A DNA stretch of 64,000 nucleotides from Adiantum capillus-veneris (GCA_014529385.2 CM043944.1:167905740-167969739); one strand, 5' to 3'; positions 22,865-34,241 are shown, numbered from the stretch's first letter. The notes: generated by a model not told the origin, from the letters alone. Made by a program: numbers and translations.

Positions 22865-23970
22865 ATGGGTGACAATAATCAAGAGAGTAGAATGAACATT
22901 GATAGCTTTGATTGTGCACATGAAGGTGCTAATGATGATGCTCCCATGTTTGTGAATTATCTCGTCACTAGGTTGCAGCAAGTTATGGGAAACCCTGCTT
23001 TGCAAGCCAAAGTTACTCAACAACTTCGTGCTTATGGAATTTCCCTTCCTCTCCAAGAGGAGAGAGAGCTTAGGAGGCCTCTTGAAGAGACCCCCAAAAG
23101 AAGACTCTCTCCCATTCGAGAGGAGGAATCCAAAGAGCAAGAAAGCAATGAAATTTTAAGTTCCTCTGAAGATATGGCTCCACAAAGACAGTGGTCTAGA
23201 CGATCACCCACTCCTCCCAAGAGGAAAATATCAACACATAGTCCTTCTCCTCATCACTCTGAAAGGCAAGAGAGGAAACAAAGGAAAAAAAGGGCTAGGA
23301 AGAGGTCACCCTCTTCTCCTTCTTCTTCACCTTCCTCCTCTTCTGACGAAATTTATGGCTATTCTCCTAGAGAATACAAGAGGGAAGGACATCGCAAATC
23401 ATTTCCTGTATGGCGAAGGTCACAAAAGCTAAAGAAGTTCAAGGAGGGAGGAAAGAGTATCTCTTTTCTCACCTATGATGGCACCTTTAGTGCTACTGAC
23501 AAAGTGTTGGCCTTCATCCAGCAATTTGATGCGGCCTTTGGAGACGAGGGCTTCACAGAGTCCTCCAAGCTACGCCATGTACCTATGCACTTCCACAAAT
23601 CATCTCGGAAATGGTGGGCTAGCCTTTGTGGAAATGGTGAAGCCCCAAAGACATGGAAAACTCTACGAGTTTCCATCATGAAGAAATCCTTGCAAGCAGT
23701 GCAAAAGACAAAGTGCTTACCAAATGGTGCAGCTTGAAGCTTCTCTCTCATGAGTCTATCCGCAAGTACGTAGACAAGTTTTGGGATTTACATCTCAAGA
23801 CTACTGTCTTTCAAAAGATAGACTTTGCCGAGCAAAGGCAGGAATTATGCGCGGGATTACCTGAAGAGATGGCCGAATACATCAACTCTCAACGGCCTAG
23901 TACTATTAGCAAAGTAATCCATCACACCATGGTTGCTTCATGCATCCGATTTCCATCAAGGGGCTAGACG
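22865..23970 (+). pseudogene. gag: gag of gypsy copy B with Arg/Ser-rich domain
   Basis: The 290-codon frame starts MGDNNQES (22865) and contains an N-terminal helical part, then a basic Arg/Ser-rich tract (about residues 120-170: RRSPTPPKRK, KRARKRSPSSPSSSPSSSSD), then the capsid-like core (SFLTYDGTFSATDKV, QFDAAFGDEGFTESSK, WWASLCGNGEAPKTWK). A frameshift at about 23,660-23,700 moves the rest into another frame (AKDKVLTKW, FWDLHLKTTVF, EMAEYINSQRPSTIS). A second shift near 23,940 follows. Gag packages the RNA. Stretches resembling splicing-factor RS domains are unusual in a gag. Confidence 0.9.
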
Positions 23971-24592
23971 TAATGTCAAGCCCATGGAAAACAAAGACAA
24001 AAATGATGCAAAGGGGAAAACCAATGTTCAAAATACTTCCCAAGTCACTTCCAACAACAACAACAATCAGTCCAAGGAGAAGGGAGTTTACAAAGGTAAA
24101 AACAAACTCTCTCCTGAAGAGCTTGAAGCTTTTCGTAAGGACCATGAGTGTTTCAAGTGTGGGGAGCAAGGACATGGCTATCGTTCTTGCCCCAAGAAGA
24201 ATACTCGCAATGAGACTCCTAGGGCTTCCACCATCGAAGCTCCGAAAGAGGATGCTCATTGCAAAGGATCATCACTTTCCTATGCTTGGGGAAAGGTAAG
24301 AGAGCATGATGCCTTCATCTTGTTTGACCCTGGCTCTACTCTGAACTTCATATCAATGGAGTTGCCCACCAAGTTGGGCATTCAAGCTTTTGAGATGGGA
24401 GATAGGTAATGGCTGATGCAGCTTTCAATGGATAGCAAGCCTCCGTTTCTCCCTTGATTGGGAAATTGAGGCTTCATGTCCAAAGCTATGTCGACAAAGA
24501 TGACTTCTTCATCTCTCCTCTCCAACATGAGGATGCTATCCTGGGGGCGCCATGGTTTGATCGCATGGCTGCCGACATGAAGTCCCTAAAAA
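23971..24592 (+). pseudogene. Zinc knuckle and protease of gypsy copy B
   Basis: A CCHC zinc knuckle (CFKCGEQGHGYRSC, about 24149-24190) is intact. The aspartic protease region follows: AFILFDPGSTLNFIS near 24310-24350, with the catalytic Asp present. The frame then stops at about 24407 (GDR-stop), just after the motif; in G3 the same protein continues. Inactive because of the stop. Confidence 0.9.
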
Positions 24593-24623
24593 AAGAATCT
24601 ACTTCATCTACAGGGGAAAGAAC

Positions 24624-27607
24624 ATGTATATAGATGCTAATGAGCGTGGTCATACTATTCCACTTGTAAATCCTCTTGCTTTTGATAAGTCAATGAAGAG
24701 CTCAGTTTTTGCGTACATGATTTTTGTCAAAGAGTCTCTAAAAGATACTAATGTTTCATCAAATTTAAATGGTAGGAATCAAGAAGAGTTAGACTTGTCT
24801 AATTTTCTAAAAGGATTCCAAGATGTGTTCATCGATGATATCCCTATGGACTTACCTCCAACACGAGGGGATGATGACCATCGCATTGAGCTCCTTCCAC
24901 GAAGCTCACCGCCTAACAAACCTCCTTATCGAGTCTCACAAGCTCAACAAGAGGAGATCATGAGGCAAGTACAAGAATTGGTAGACAAAGGGATGGTGAG
25001 GCCTAGTTCCTCTCCCTTTTGTTCTCCAATCCTTTTAGTGCAAAAGAAATATGGTACATACCGTATGTGTGTGGACTATCAAGCACTAAACTATATCACT
25101 ATCAAAAACAAATTACCCATGCTCGGGTAGAAGATCTATTTGATAAGCTACAAGGCTCTACCTACTTCAATAGGATTGACCTTAAGAGTGGCTATCATCA
25201 AATAAGGATAGTGGATGAAGATATCTTAAAGACCACGTTTCGCACAACGTTTGGTCTTTATGAATATCTAGTCATGCCTTTTGGCTTGACTAATGCACCA
25301 GCTACGTTCAATCGTCTGATGGAGAAAATTTTAGACCATACCGAAAATTCACTGGAGTGTTCTTTATCATCTACTCCAAGTCTTTGGAGGAACATAAGCA
25401 ACATCTCCAAGTGATTTTTCAAGCATTGAGGGAGAACAAATTTTTCTCAACCAAAAGAAAAGCGAATTCTTCCTTCAAGAGATTCAATACCTAGGTCGTA
25501 TTATCTCTCACGATGGTATCCGTATGGATCCATCAAAGTTAGAGGTATAAAAAATCATGGCCTAACCCAAGAAATCTACATGAGCTAAGAAGCTTTATTG
25601 GTATGTGCGCATACTATAGATGCTTCATAGCAAAATTCTCTCAAGTAGCAGGACCACTACATGACTTAACTAAGAAGAACGTTAAGTATGTATGGACTGC
25701 TAAGGAGCAAAATGCTTTTGATAAGCTCAAAGAGAAGCTTACTTCACAACCAGTCCTCGTGCTTCCGGATCTCTCAAAGCCATTCGAGGTCCAATGTGAT
25801 GCTTGTGGTGATTGCCTTGGAGCAGTTTTGCTTCAAGAAGGGCATGCCATAGCATATGAGAGCTGAAGGCTCAATACTGATGAACGAGTCTTGGGCATTT
25901 ACGAGAAAGAGATTTTAGTTATTCTACATGCCCTAGACACATAGAAGCACTACCTATTGGGGACTCCATTTATCCTACGAACCGACCACCAAAGTCTCAA
26001 GTATTTCATGACGCAAACCAGGCTTTCCGACAAACAAATGAGGTGGGAAAATTTTCTTTCGCAATTTAATTTCCATATTGCTCACATAGCTGGTAAGCAC
26101 AATCAAGTGGCCGATGCACTTTCATGACAACCAAAAGTTAATGTGGTGTCTATAGCTACTCACAATGATGTATCCTCTATGATAGATGAGTATGCTACTG
26201 ACCCTGACTTTAGAGACATAATGTCAGCCCTTGCTTTGGGGAAGAAAGAGGAACATTCACCTTTTAGGATGGTTATCTTCTCCACGGCAATAGGCTATGT
26301 GTTACCCATTCCCGTTGTGAGAAAGTTATGTATGAATCCCATGCTCCTCCATATGCGGGGCATAGAGGTATTCAACCTACTCTCCGAGGAGTAGAGACGT
26401 ACTTCTATTGGCCTACCATGAAAGTGGACATAAAAGAGTATGTTTCAAAATGTGTAGTATGCCAAAAGACCAAGTATGATAGAGGGAAGCAACCCGGATT
26501 ACTCCAGCCATTGCCTATCCCAAATTCACCATGGGAGAGTATATCCATGGATTTCATCTTTGGATTGCCCAAGTCTATCCATGGGAATACAGGAATATGG
26601 ACAGGTTTAGCAAGCAAGCACATTTTATTCCTGTCAAAAAGACTATTAAGGCACATCAAATGGCAACTCTCTTCATATCTCAGATTTTCAAGCACCATGG
26701 ATTACCCACATCCATTGTGTCAGATAGAGATCCTAGAATGACCAGTAATTTCTGGAAAGGTCTCTTTGAAAATCTAGGAACAAGATTGAATTTCTCTTCG
26801 GCCTATCACCCACAAACAGATGGCCAAAGTGAGATAGCCAATCTTACGATACTCGATCTACTCAAGACTTATGTTACCGAAGTAGATCAACGCTCACAAT
26901 GGGAAAAGTACTTACCTCTTGTAGAGTATGCCTACAATAATACTGTACATACTTCTAGGGAAAAGCACCCTTTGAGATCATTGAGGGAAGACCTAAAACT
27001 CCATTGCTACTCGAAGTACATGGGAAGATCTTCGCTGCCGATGAGTATAGCCGTGACCTACAAGAATCTTTTCTTAAGATTAAGGAGGCTATATCCATCT
27101 CTCAACAAAGGCAAAAAGCTGCTGTTGAAGAGCCTTAATGTTCAAAGAAAATGATTGGGTCTTACTCAAGTTTCCTAAGGCTCGATTAAGGCAAACGATG
27201 GGCGAAAATCCTACGGGCCATCATAAGTATTATGCTAAACTAGCAAAAAGATACTATGGTCCTTTCCAAATATGAAGCCCATCAATGAGACGGCTTATCA
27301 ACTCAAGTTGCCCATCCATTGGCTCATACACAATGCCTTTCATGTAAGACTACTTAAGCCCTACAAAGGAGAGCCACCAATTGAACCAATTATTGAAGAC
27401 CCTCCCGAAGTTGAAGACCAAGAAGAGGTGCTACAACCCGAAGCTATCCTTCGGCATGAAGACAAGGTACTACGACATGGTAAGATTATCCGACGGTATC
27501 TTATTAAGTTCAAAAAGTATCCTTTTGAAGATGCTAGATGGATGCAAGGAATACAGCTTAAGGATAGTATGAACCTTGTCAATGCTTACAATGCTACATT
27601 AGAGTAA
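24624..27607 (+). pseudogene. pol: pol of gypsy copy B (RT, RNase H, integrase, chromodomain), broken
   Basis: RT opens with [20 protein letters not shown] (about 24990) and has [12 protein letters not shown] (about 25177) and [12 protein letters not shown] (about 25276). At 25,361-25,370 the sequence reads GTGTTCTTTATCATC, where copy A has nine more bases (GATGATATC). This in-frame deletion removes the catalytic Asp-Asp (FFDDIIIYS becomes FFIIYS). RNase H near 25,780-26,130 (CDACGDCLGAVLL). Integrase H2C2 at about 26,330-26,470 and VSDRDPRMTSNF near 26,720. C-terminal chromodomain-like HEDKVLRHGKIIRRYLIKFK near 27,455-27,515, then the stop. Confidence 0.92.
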
Positions 27608-27950
27608 GCAAATGTACAAATTTCTTTTAAATGACTCATGTTTTTGTCTTATAAGACTAGTCCTCTTATTAATTGTGCACAAATTTAACTAGTATACATG
27701 CTTAGAATCATGTTTGTGATGACGACGTCTTTCAAACACCAAGTAGAATTTGTCACTCTACTTTGGGAGAATGAAATGGACTAAAGAGCAGACATGCTTG
27801 CGGTAGCTATGTCTCCCAAGCACCAAATGGATTATTCATCCATCTTGGAAAGATGTCATAGGGTAAAAAGGGATCCTTTATCCGCTAAGTAAAATTGACT
27901 AATAACTAAGGCTTTATCTCTTCTATCTCGTAGTCGAGGACGACTATGAT

Positions 27951-27966
27951 TTCAAGAGAGAGGTAA
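27951..27966 (+). other. Polypurine tract of gypsy copy B
   Basis: TTCAAGAGAGAGGTAA immediately before the 3' LTR; primer for plus-strand DNA synthesis. Confidence 0.85.
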
Positions 27967-30894
27967 TGTCATAAAATCTAATATCTAATATCTAACCAAC
28001 CCAAACGATTCTCTCATATTAAAATGATCACTTAATGTGGGAGAATAAACGGGAACAAGGGTTAAGATATAGACGTGCTGATAGATCTATATCAACACGG
28101 GGCCAATGGTAAAGGGGCCAAAATGAGAGATGGTCTATCAAAGAGCAAGGCTAACCAATCATAGGATAAGACCTTAGGGTTAGCTTCATTGAAGACCTCC
28201 AATAATGTGTGTAAAATTCCTTTGACCTAAGGTAAGCTAGGGCTTACCTTGACGCGCGGGAACCCAACCCAGCTCAAGGTGCTTGTCCTACTTGTCATGC
28301 TTGATGATTGAGGTGCTTGAGATGCTTGAGGTGCTTGACATGCTTGAGATGCTAGGGTTGCACTTGAGGTGAGAACCTAGCCCAAGCTTAACACTAGAAT
28401 GGTAACCTAATAGGACATAAAAGTGTCCTTTCAGGGTTTTGGGAAAAAATTCCAAAACCATAGTAGATCCACTCATTTTGAAAAATCCTTTCATGAGCTT
28501 ATAGTTCAATAACTACTACATATGGAAAAAATGAGAAATTTGTACTTTTTCTCATCCCTTGGTCACTACAAGCCTCCAAAGTTGATGGACCAGTGCATTT
28601 TGCCCAAAACAGCAATTTCTTACGGTTGATTGCATATAAATAAGACTGGGGATTTTTGTAGGACATGAGATAAAATGCCCCGTTAACTTCAATGGGTTGG
28701 TGACCAAAACATATGGTTTCTTTTACCCCACTAATTTGTTTTTGGTAAAAAACAATAGGTACAAAAAAGTTGCATTTTTGCCATTTTGCGGACCTATCAT
28801 CAAAGTTTCTATAGTCACACTCAATACAGATACTATATACATGTTTTCTTAGTTTCCTTTGGGCCTTTGGATTCAAAAGGATCCATGGAGCATGTCAAAA
28901 GGATAATGGATCTCTTACAATTGGAACCTTGGGGGCAATGATAAAGGGCTAAATACAGCAAACATGAAAAAACTGGGTTTAGCATTATGACCTCTAGAAA
29001 CCCATAAAAACTACTCAATATCTAGCCAAGTTTGTAGTCTATGATTAGATATGGTTACTACCTACAAAATACACACCATTGGCCTAAGAAACTAGCAATA
29101 TTGAGAAAGTTATACTTGCTACTCTAAAATGTATCGTATTCTTGAGCAATCAAAAAACTCAACCATCATCATATACTATGTTATATAGCATATTAGGTCC
29201 CCCAAAACTCAAGTAAGATTATCTTTATGTTATACATTACACTTACACAATCAAAATTGAATTTGGATATCAAGAAAGCCACCAAAAAAATCATAAAAGT
29301 GCTAATTTTGGCCAAAAAACAGGATTATGCAATTCTTATAAATTGGTCATAACTTTCAATTTCAACACTTAGCTCTCCCTACAAGCATCAAAACATGTTG
29401 AGAACTATGAAGGCCTAACCTGTAGCCATCTAAACCCCACAAACATGAAGTTTAGAGTGGTATAGTTGCCAGAATTTGAAAAAAGGCAAAAAACAAGGCC
29501 CGTTTTTTCACACAGTTTGCGTTCAAAAATGTTGTGCAAGAGTAAGGTTAATGGTGAGATTGATACTCAAAAAAAATTGCTAAGTTTTTTTCAGCTCATA
29601 AGGCAAACTTGTGGATATATAGCACCTAGAAATTCATTTTCATACTCTTCAAATAATTCAAGCAAAATGGTCACTTAATAGGACACAAAAGTGTACAAGG
29701 ACATAAAAGTGTCATGTTACCATTCTAGTGTTAAAGTGCTTAAGGGCCAACCTTGTGGTGGGAACTGGGCCTATGCATGAGGGGCTTGAGGTGTCAAAAA
29801 GTCAAATATTCAATCCCTACAAGGAGGGGGCGAGACCTACATGAGGGGGGATGAGAGAGAACACCCACACAGTCACACAAGGCATGCATGGTACAAAGAA
29901 AGAAACAGGGACACTTGTCAAGTTCCTCCTCATCTTGCCCTCATGGTGTGCCTGAAGCCTATTGGTTGGCCACCCAAGGGGTCCAATGATAATTTAGGAG
30001 ATTTAATTAATTGATTTTTCATTTATCTAGCCCTCTCTCTCAAAGGGAAAAGGGGACACTTGTCTCAAGGCTACCCTTGCTGTTTGTAATGCCTCCTGCT
30101 TATGATTGGTTAGGCCTGGAGGGGTCCAATGAGCTTCAAGCATGAGCTACAAGGGGGGGTCAACCCAAGCAAGCTAGGGAGTTGCTTAGGGGGTATACTC
30201 ACCCACACACACTCACAAACACTCTCATTGTGTGCTATGCAAAGTGCAAGATCTCCCTCTCCTTCTCCAAGTAGAGGTTGAGAGCCTACACCAACACTCT
30301 TGGATATGGAGTGCAAATCCAACCAAGAGCCATGCTTCAATGCTTAAGCTTGCCATCTCCTTCTTCTTCATTACTATGCTATTATGTATGCTAGCAAGAA
30401 GAGTTATGATAAGTGAGGAACTAATTCTTTCTCTTACGAAATGTTTCTTCTTCCTCTTCCCTACCCTCATTCCTTGCTAGCTCTCTCCACCTTCGAAGGT
30501 GTTTGAGGTCTTGGGACTGAAGCTTGGGATAGTTAAAGCTTTCTTCAAGTTTATGTTATGCTTGTGATGCATGAAGTTTTCCATCTTCATTGCATCAACT
30601 AGGTTACAAGGAACACAAAGATTGTATTGTAACAAGTCTCTCTTTATGGGAGAAATCATAATACAAATGCCTATTGGAGGGGGGACCGGCTCCACATAAA
30701 TCCGGTCCTCAACTGTTGCCATGTTCTCTAAATTCTCTCTCTTGCAAAATTATTGTTTATGCCAAGTTAACTAATCGCTATGATTATGTTGTTGTCTTCA
30801 ATTATGTTCACCCGCTATGCTCACAAAGTCATTTCTCAAAAGTACTCTCATTAATTTCCGCTACTCTCAAATTAAATAGGCCAATTCCATTACA
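27967..30894 (+). repeat. 3' LTR of gypsy copy B, interrupted by a DNA transposon
   Basis: Homologous to 20840-22452 end to end, but with 1,343 extra bases after position 28391. Without the insertion it would be about 1,585 bp. Confidence 0.92.
28392..29730. mobile_element. Inverted-repeat DNA transposon with TTAA (or TA) target duplication, non-autonomous
   Basis: The ends are CACTAGAATGGTAAC and its exact reverse complement GTTACCATTCTAGTG. TTAA stands on both sides (28388-28391 and 29731-29734), while the uninterrupted 5' LTR has a single TTAA at that point (21286-21289). The duplication can be read as TTAA (piggyBac-like) or as TA with 16-bp ends ACACTAG...CTAGTGT (mariner-like). The CACTA start recalls CACTA elements, whose duplications are 3 bp. 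Just inside both ends lies the near-palindrome AGGACATAAAAGTGTCCT or variants. At 1,339 bp, AT-rich, with no recognisable transposase, it is presumably mobilised in trans. Confidence 0.88.
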
Positions 30895-31886
30895 CTAGTA
30901 CATGATAGCAAGGGATGAATAGAATCTTCCATAAACACAACATCCCATGAGACCAAGATACGCTTTGTTTGCGGATGATACAATCTATAACCTTTGCTTT
31001 CAGTACTATAACCAACAAAATACATTAGATATACTTATCATCCAATTTTTTGCGTTGCATTTGTGGCACCAAAGCATCTGCCAAACAGCCAAAAACACGC
31101 ATGTGCTCAATAGAAGGCTTTCTATCATGCCATGCTTCATAAGGAGTCATAGACTGCAAAGCTTTTGTAGGACACCTATTAAGCACATAAGTGGCACACA
31201 TAATAGCCTCAAACCAAAACAAATGCGACAAAGTTGACTCTTGACCATACATCATGCTATTTTTGTAAATGACCTGTTTTTCCTCTCAACAACACCATTT
31301 TGCTAAGACGTATAAAGCACTATACATTGGTGTTTTATCCCACGAGTAGCCAGAAATGCATTAAATTCATGAGACATATACTCCCCCCCCTTGATCGAAA
31401 TGGAGGGTGCCTATATAAGTACATTTTGAGACATTTTCAGCCATAGCCAAAATTTGTTTGAAGCACAAAAACACTTCGGACTTAGCTTTAAGTAGATATA
31501 CACATGCATGCATGGAGTAAGCATCAATGAAAGGAATAAGTACAGGTTATTTCCCAAGGACGGAGTTTGCATGGGCCCACAAACATCACTATGCATAAGC
31601 TGCAACCTGCATGTGACCCAGCGACCATTTCAGATTTTTGCAAACGTAGCAAACTGGCAAAATTCAGATGTCCAAAACGTGCATGCCAAAGTTTTCCATC
31701 TGAAATAGCCTTAAAATCCACAATTGAATTTACAAAATTCTACCCACACTTGTCATACAAAATGAGCTTATACAGCCCACAGCATAATATCCCAGATGCA
31801 GCAATTTCATCACCGAAATTGAGATCATATAATGTACATCTGTCATTCACAAATTTGACTACAAGTCCAAGTCTAGCAAGTGCTGA
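30895..31886 (-). pseudogene. Integrase and GAG-pre-integrase of copia C1
   Basis: Right-to-left: GAG-pre-integrase LWHARFGHLNFASLLRLQ (about 31690), integrase core opening QLMHSDVCGPMQTPSLG (about 31600), then FWFEAIMCATYVLNRCPTKA and THYEAW-like MTPYEAWHDRKP with MRVFGC (31255-31060). The linker GYRLYHPQTKRIL runs to 30,895 where gypsy B begins. Integrase joins the cDNA to the host chromosome. The central catalytic part is scrambled by shifts (31,500-31,270). Confidence 0.87.
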
Positions 31887-32738
31887 ATAAAAGGTTCTTT
31901 TTTACCCCAGATACATACAATGCATCAACAAGTGTGAAAGAATTGTCATTTTTAGCAGTAAGCACAATCTTTCCAACTTCCTAAACCAGTAAGAGGCATT
32001 GATGGCACAAGTAACTAAATTTCCATGAGGGACAGATTCAAGAGGGGTAAACAAATCATGATGTGAGGTAATGTGCTTTGTAGCACCGCTGTCAAAATAC
32101 CACACATGTGAATTCACTATACATAAGCTGCAATCTACATGTGTCCCTAATTGAACCATCCTTTGGAAACTTAGAACGTTGCATCTTATCCAAAATACAG
32201 CCTTCACAAACATATTTGACAGATACTTCAAGAGGCGGCAAAGAAGCGGCCATTTCACATTTGGCAAACGCAATAAACTGGCAAAATTCAGATTTCCAAA
32301 CGGTGCATGTCAAAGTTTTGCATTTGAAATAGTCTTAGAATAAAATTTACAAAATTCTACCCACACTTGTCGTACAAAGTGAGCTTATACAACCCATGGC
32401 ATAATATGCCAAATGCAACAATTTCATCACCGAAATTGAGATCATGTATTGTACATCTGTCATCCACAGATTTGACTACAAGTCCAAGTCTAGCAAGTGT
32501 TGAAATGGATAAAGGGTTCTTTTTTACCCCAGGTACATATAATGCATCGACAAGTGTGAAAGAACTACCATTTGCAGCAATAAGCACAATCTTTCCAACT
32601 CCCTAAACCCGATAAGAGGCATTGTTGGCACAAGTAATTGAATTCCCATGAGGGATAGACTCAAGAGAGGTAAACAAATCACGATGTGAGGTAATGTGCT
32701 TTGTAGCACCATTGTCAAAATACCACACATGTGAATCT
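31587..32738 (-). repeat. Tandem duplication of the protease/pre-integrase segment of copia C1
   Basis: Unit 1 is 31587-32114 and unit 2 is 32115-32738. Both begin CACTAT(G/A)CATAAGCTGCAA and both end TACCACACATGTGAAT. Each carries a protease motif: VWYFDSGATKHITSH in unit 1 and VWYFDNGATKHITSH in unit 2, the latter with the catalytic-triplet Ser changed to Asn. Each also carries the matching pre-integrase half. The units differ by many substitutions and unit 2 has about 90 extra bases, so the duplication is old or joined two diverged copies. Confidence 0.85.
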
Positions 32739-32815
32739 ACAGTAAGGGCGGTTGAAAATGGTGAGCAACCAGTCAATTGGAGGTGGCAGAGTGGCATGAG
32801 GGTTGGTGGGAGAGG
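32115..32815 (-). pseudogene. Second protease/pre-integrase copy and 5' break of copia C1
   Basis: Reads FNRP-like scraps, then VWYFDNGATKHITSHRDLF (about 32730-32675), SSFTLVDALYVPGVKKNPLS (about 32565-32505) and CEGCILDKMQRSKFP (about 32205-32165). Upstream, at about 32,815, similarity to copia stops; gag and the zinc knuckle are absent. The SINE-like sequence begins shortly after. Confidence 0.8.
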
Positions 32816-32886
32816 CTATATCATAGAGCTAGAAAAAGGAAATTGACTTTTCTTTATATGTTTGCGCACGCAACAAACAGCTCACA

Positions 32887-33098
32887 GGTGGAGTGGCTAA
32901 GCCCTCTCTCTCGTTTGGTGAGATCGTGAGGTCGAGGTCGCTCATTGTGTGATGCTTAGTTGAGATGTGTCGAGCTTGAATTGATAAGTTGAAGTGGGAT
33001 CTACAGAGATTTGATCTAATGAGAGTAGAACGAGCGAGTTTGATCTCGTGATGTGAGGAATTAATAAAGTGTCCTTTCATTTAAGGACTTCAAAAAAA
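32887..33098 (+). mobile_element. Candidate tRNA-derived SINE
   Basis: GGTGGAGTGGCTAAGCCC (32887-32904) fits a Pol III A box. GTGAGGTCGAGGTCGC (32926-32941), about 30 bases on, is a near B box. A run of eight or nine A follows about 150 bases later (33090-33098). The overall length near 210 bp fits a plant SINE. I see no clear target duplication, and the B box lacks one T of the consensus GGTTCGANNCC, so this is tentative. Confidence 0.33.
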
Positions 33099-33099
33099 A

Positions 33100-34086
33100 T
33101 TATTTCACGAAATTGTTTTATTTTTTCTATGCTTATTAAATATATCTTTTCTTAAGAAAAAGCATTAAGATATTCTTTTGCTTAAATTTTTGTATTATAT
33201 ATATATTTTTTCATAAAATATGAGAATTATCAATTTTTTTAATATTATATATTTTTCTATGAAGACATTAAATTTATTTATTTTTAAATTGGTCATGAGT
33301 CCCTTTAATGTATCTATTACATGTGAAAAGTGCCAATTTTTTTAATCTTATTATATTCTATGTCTATTAGAACTATCTTTTTCTATAAAAACGGTATTTT
33401 TTTTATTTTAACGTGGCAAGGGTCCCTTTCTTTATTTTACTTCCTTTTCATTTTCTTTTGTTTTAAAATGCCAATGTGAGTTTTCAATTCCATTGTTTAA
33501 GTGTGGCCCTCCGTAACATACAAGCCATTTGTGATTATGTGTGTATAATGGACAATAAAATTTTATATTAAAATATAACAAAATGACATGTGATTGTAAG
33601 CACTCATTCATACCGGCCCCCATAACTCTCATCCCCCCTTATGATGGATCTTATCTTTAGTGGTCTTTGTGACTCTTCACCTTGCTATAAATGCTACAAG
33701 AGCAACCACCACCAAAATGGAATCACCCATTTTTCAATGTGATAAGAGTATTGGCAAATTGACCACTTCTTGGGCCATCATGGATCACCATGAAAAGAGG
33801 TGCTAAGAAAAAGAAAAAAAATTGCATTGACAAGATAAATTTAATCCCTTGAAGTACAATAATTGCAAAAATATACCGGGTAATTTTACATTTGTGAATA
33901 CAATACATTCGGAATAAGACATTGAGTGTCACAAAGAACTTTTAAAAAAAATATTGTAAATTACAAAGAATTGTAAAACAACATTAAATTGTGATTGGCA
34001 ATATTTCACGAACCTACTTGTTATATTGTTCACATCATGTTTGTGTCAAGGTCAAGAAATTGTGAGGAAAGCTCACAAGGGTCTGC

Positions 34087-34089
<3 letters not shown>
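33100..34089. other. AT-rich intergenic sequence
   Basis: About 1 kb of AT-rich sequence with T and TA runs (for example TTGTATTATATATATATTTT near 33190-33210). I see no gene, RNA or transposon signature in it. Confidence 0.6.

Positions 34090-34155
<66 letters not shown>
34090..34155. repeat. (GA)n microsatellite
   Basis: About 66 bases of uninterrupted GA on the plus strand, in the orientation opposite to the CT arrays elsewhere. Confidence 0.97.
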
Positions 34156-34158
<3 letters not shown>

Positions 34159-34241
34159 CAAGCAACCCATAGATTTGTCATTTTCGACATCAGCTTCCAC
34201 TTTAAACTGGTAAGTTCTCTACCCCACTTTGCACTCAAATC

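Larger units (their letters stand above)
20840..30894 (+). mobile_element. Ty3/gypsy chromovirus-like element, copy B (inside copia C1)
   Basis: LTRs TGTCATAAAATC...TTACA at 20840-22452 and 27967-30894 (the latter carrying a 1.34-kb insertion). The flanks are CTAG (20836-20839) and CTAG (30895-30898), a 4-bp rather than the usual 5-bp duplication, or a 5-bp one with one mutated base. Order and family are as in copy A. Pol is broken by several frameshifts and stops, and the RT has lost its catalytic aspartate pair. It is better preserved than copy A and more decayed than G3. Confidence 0.93.
18665..32815 (-). mobile_element. Ty1/copia element C1, split and 5'-truncated
   Basis: A copia element read right to left: protease, GAG-pre-integrase, integrase (32.8-30.9 kb), then RT, RNase H and 3' LTR (20.8-18.66 kb). 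Gypsy copy B sits in the middle (20840-30894). Across that insertion the copia reading frame resumes. Gag, primer site and 5' LTR are not found; similarity ends just upstream of the protease at about 32,815. All domains contain stops or shifts, and the protease/pre-integrase segment is duplicated. Dead. Confidence 0.85.

Noticed and set aside
28499-28876. 125-codon open frame inside the inverted-repeat transposon as a transposase
   Set aside because: No DDE-type motif, zinc finger or helix-turn-helix is visible and the AT-rich composition allows chance frames.
33063-33090. AAAGTGTCCTTTCA shared with the end region of the inverted-repeat transposon
   Set aside because: Only 14 bases match and the terminal CACTAGAATGG is absent nearby, so it is probably coincidence.
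34035-34238. Open frames with Arg/Glu or Ser/Leu runs
   Set aside because: Produced by the (GA)n microsatellite at 34090-34155.
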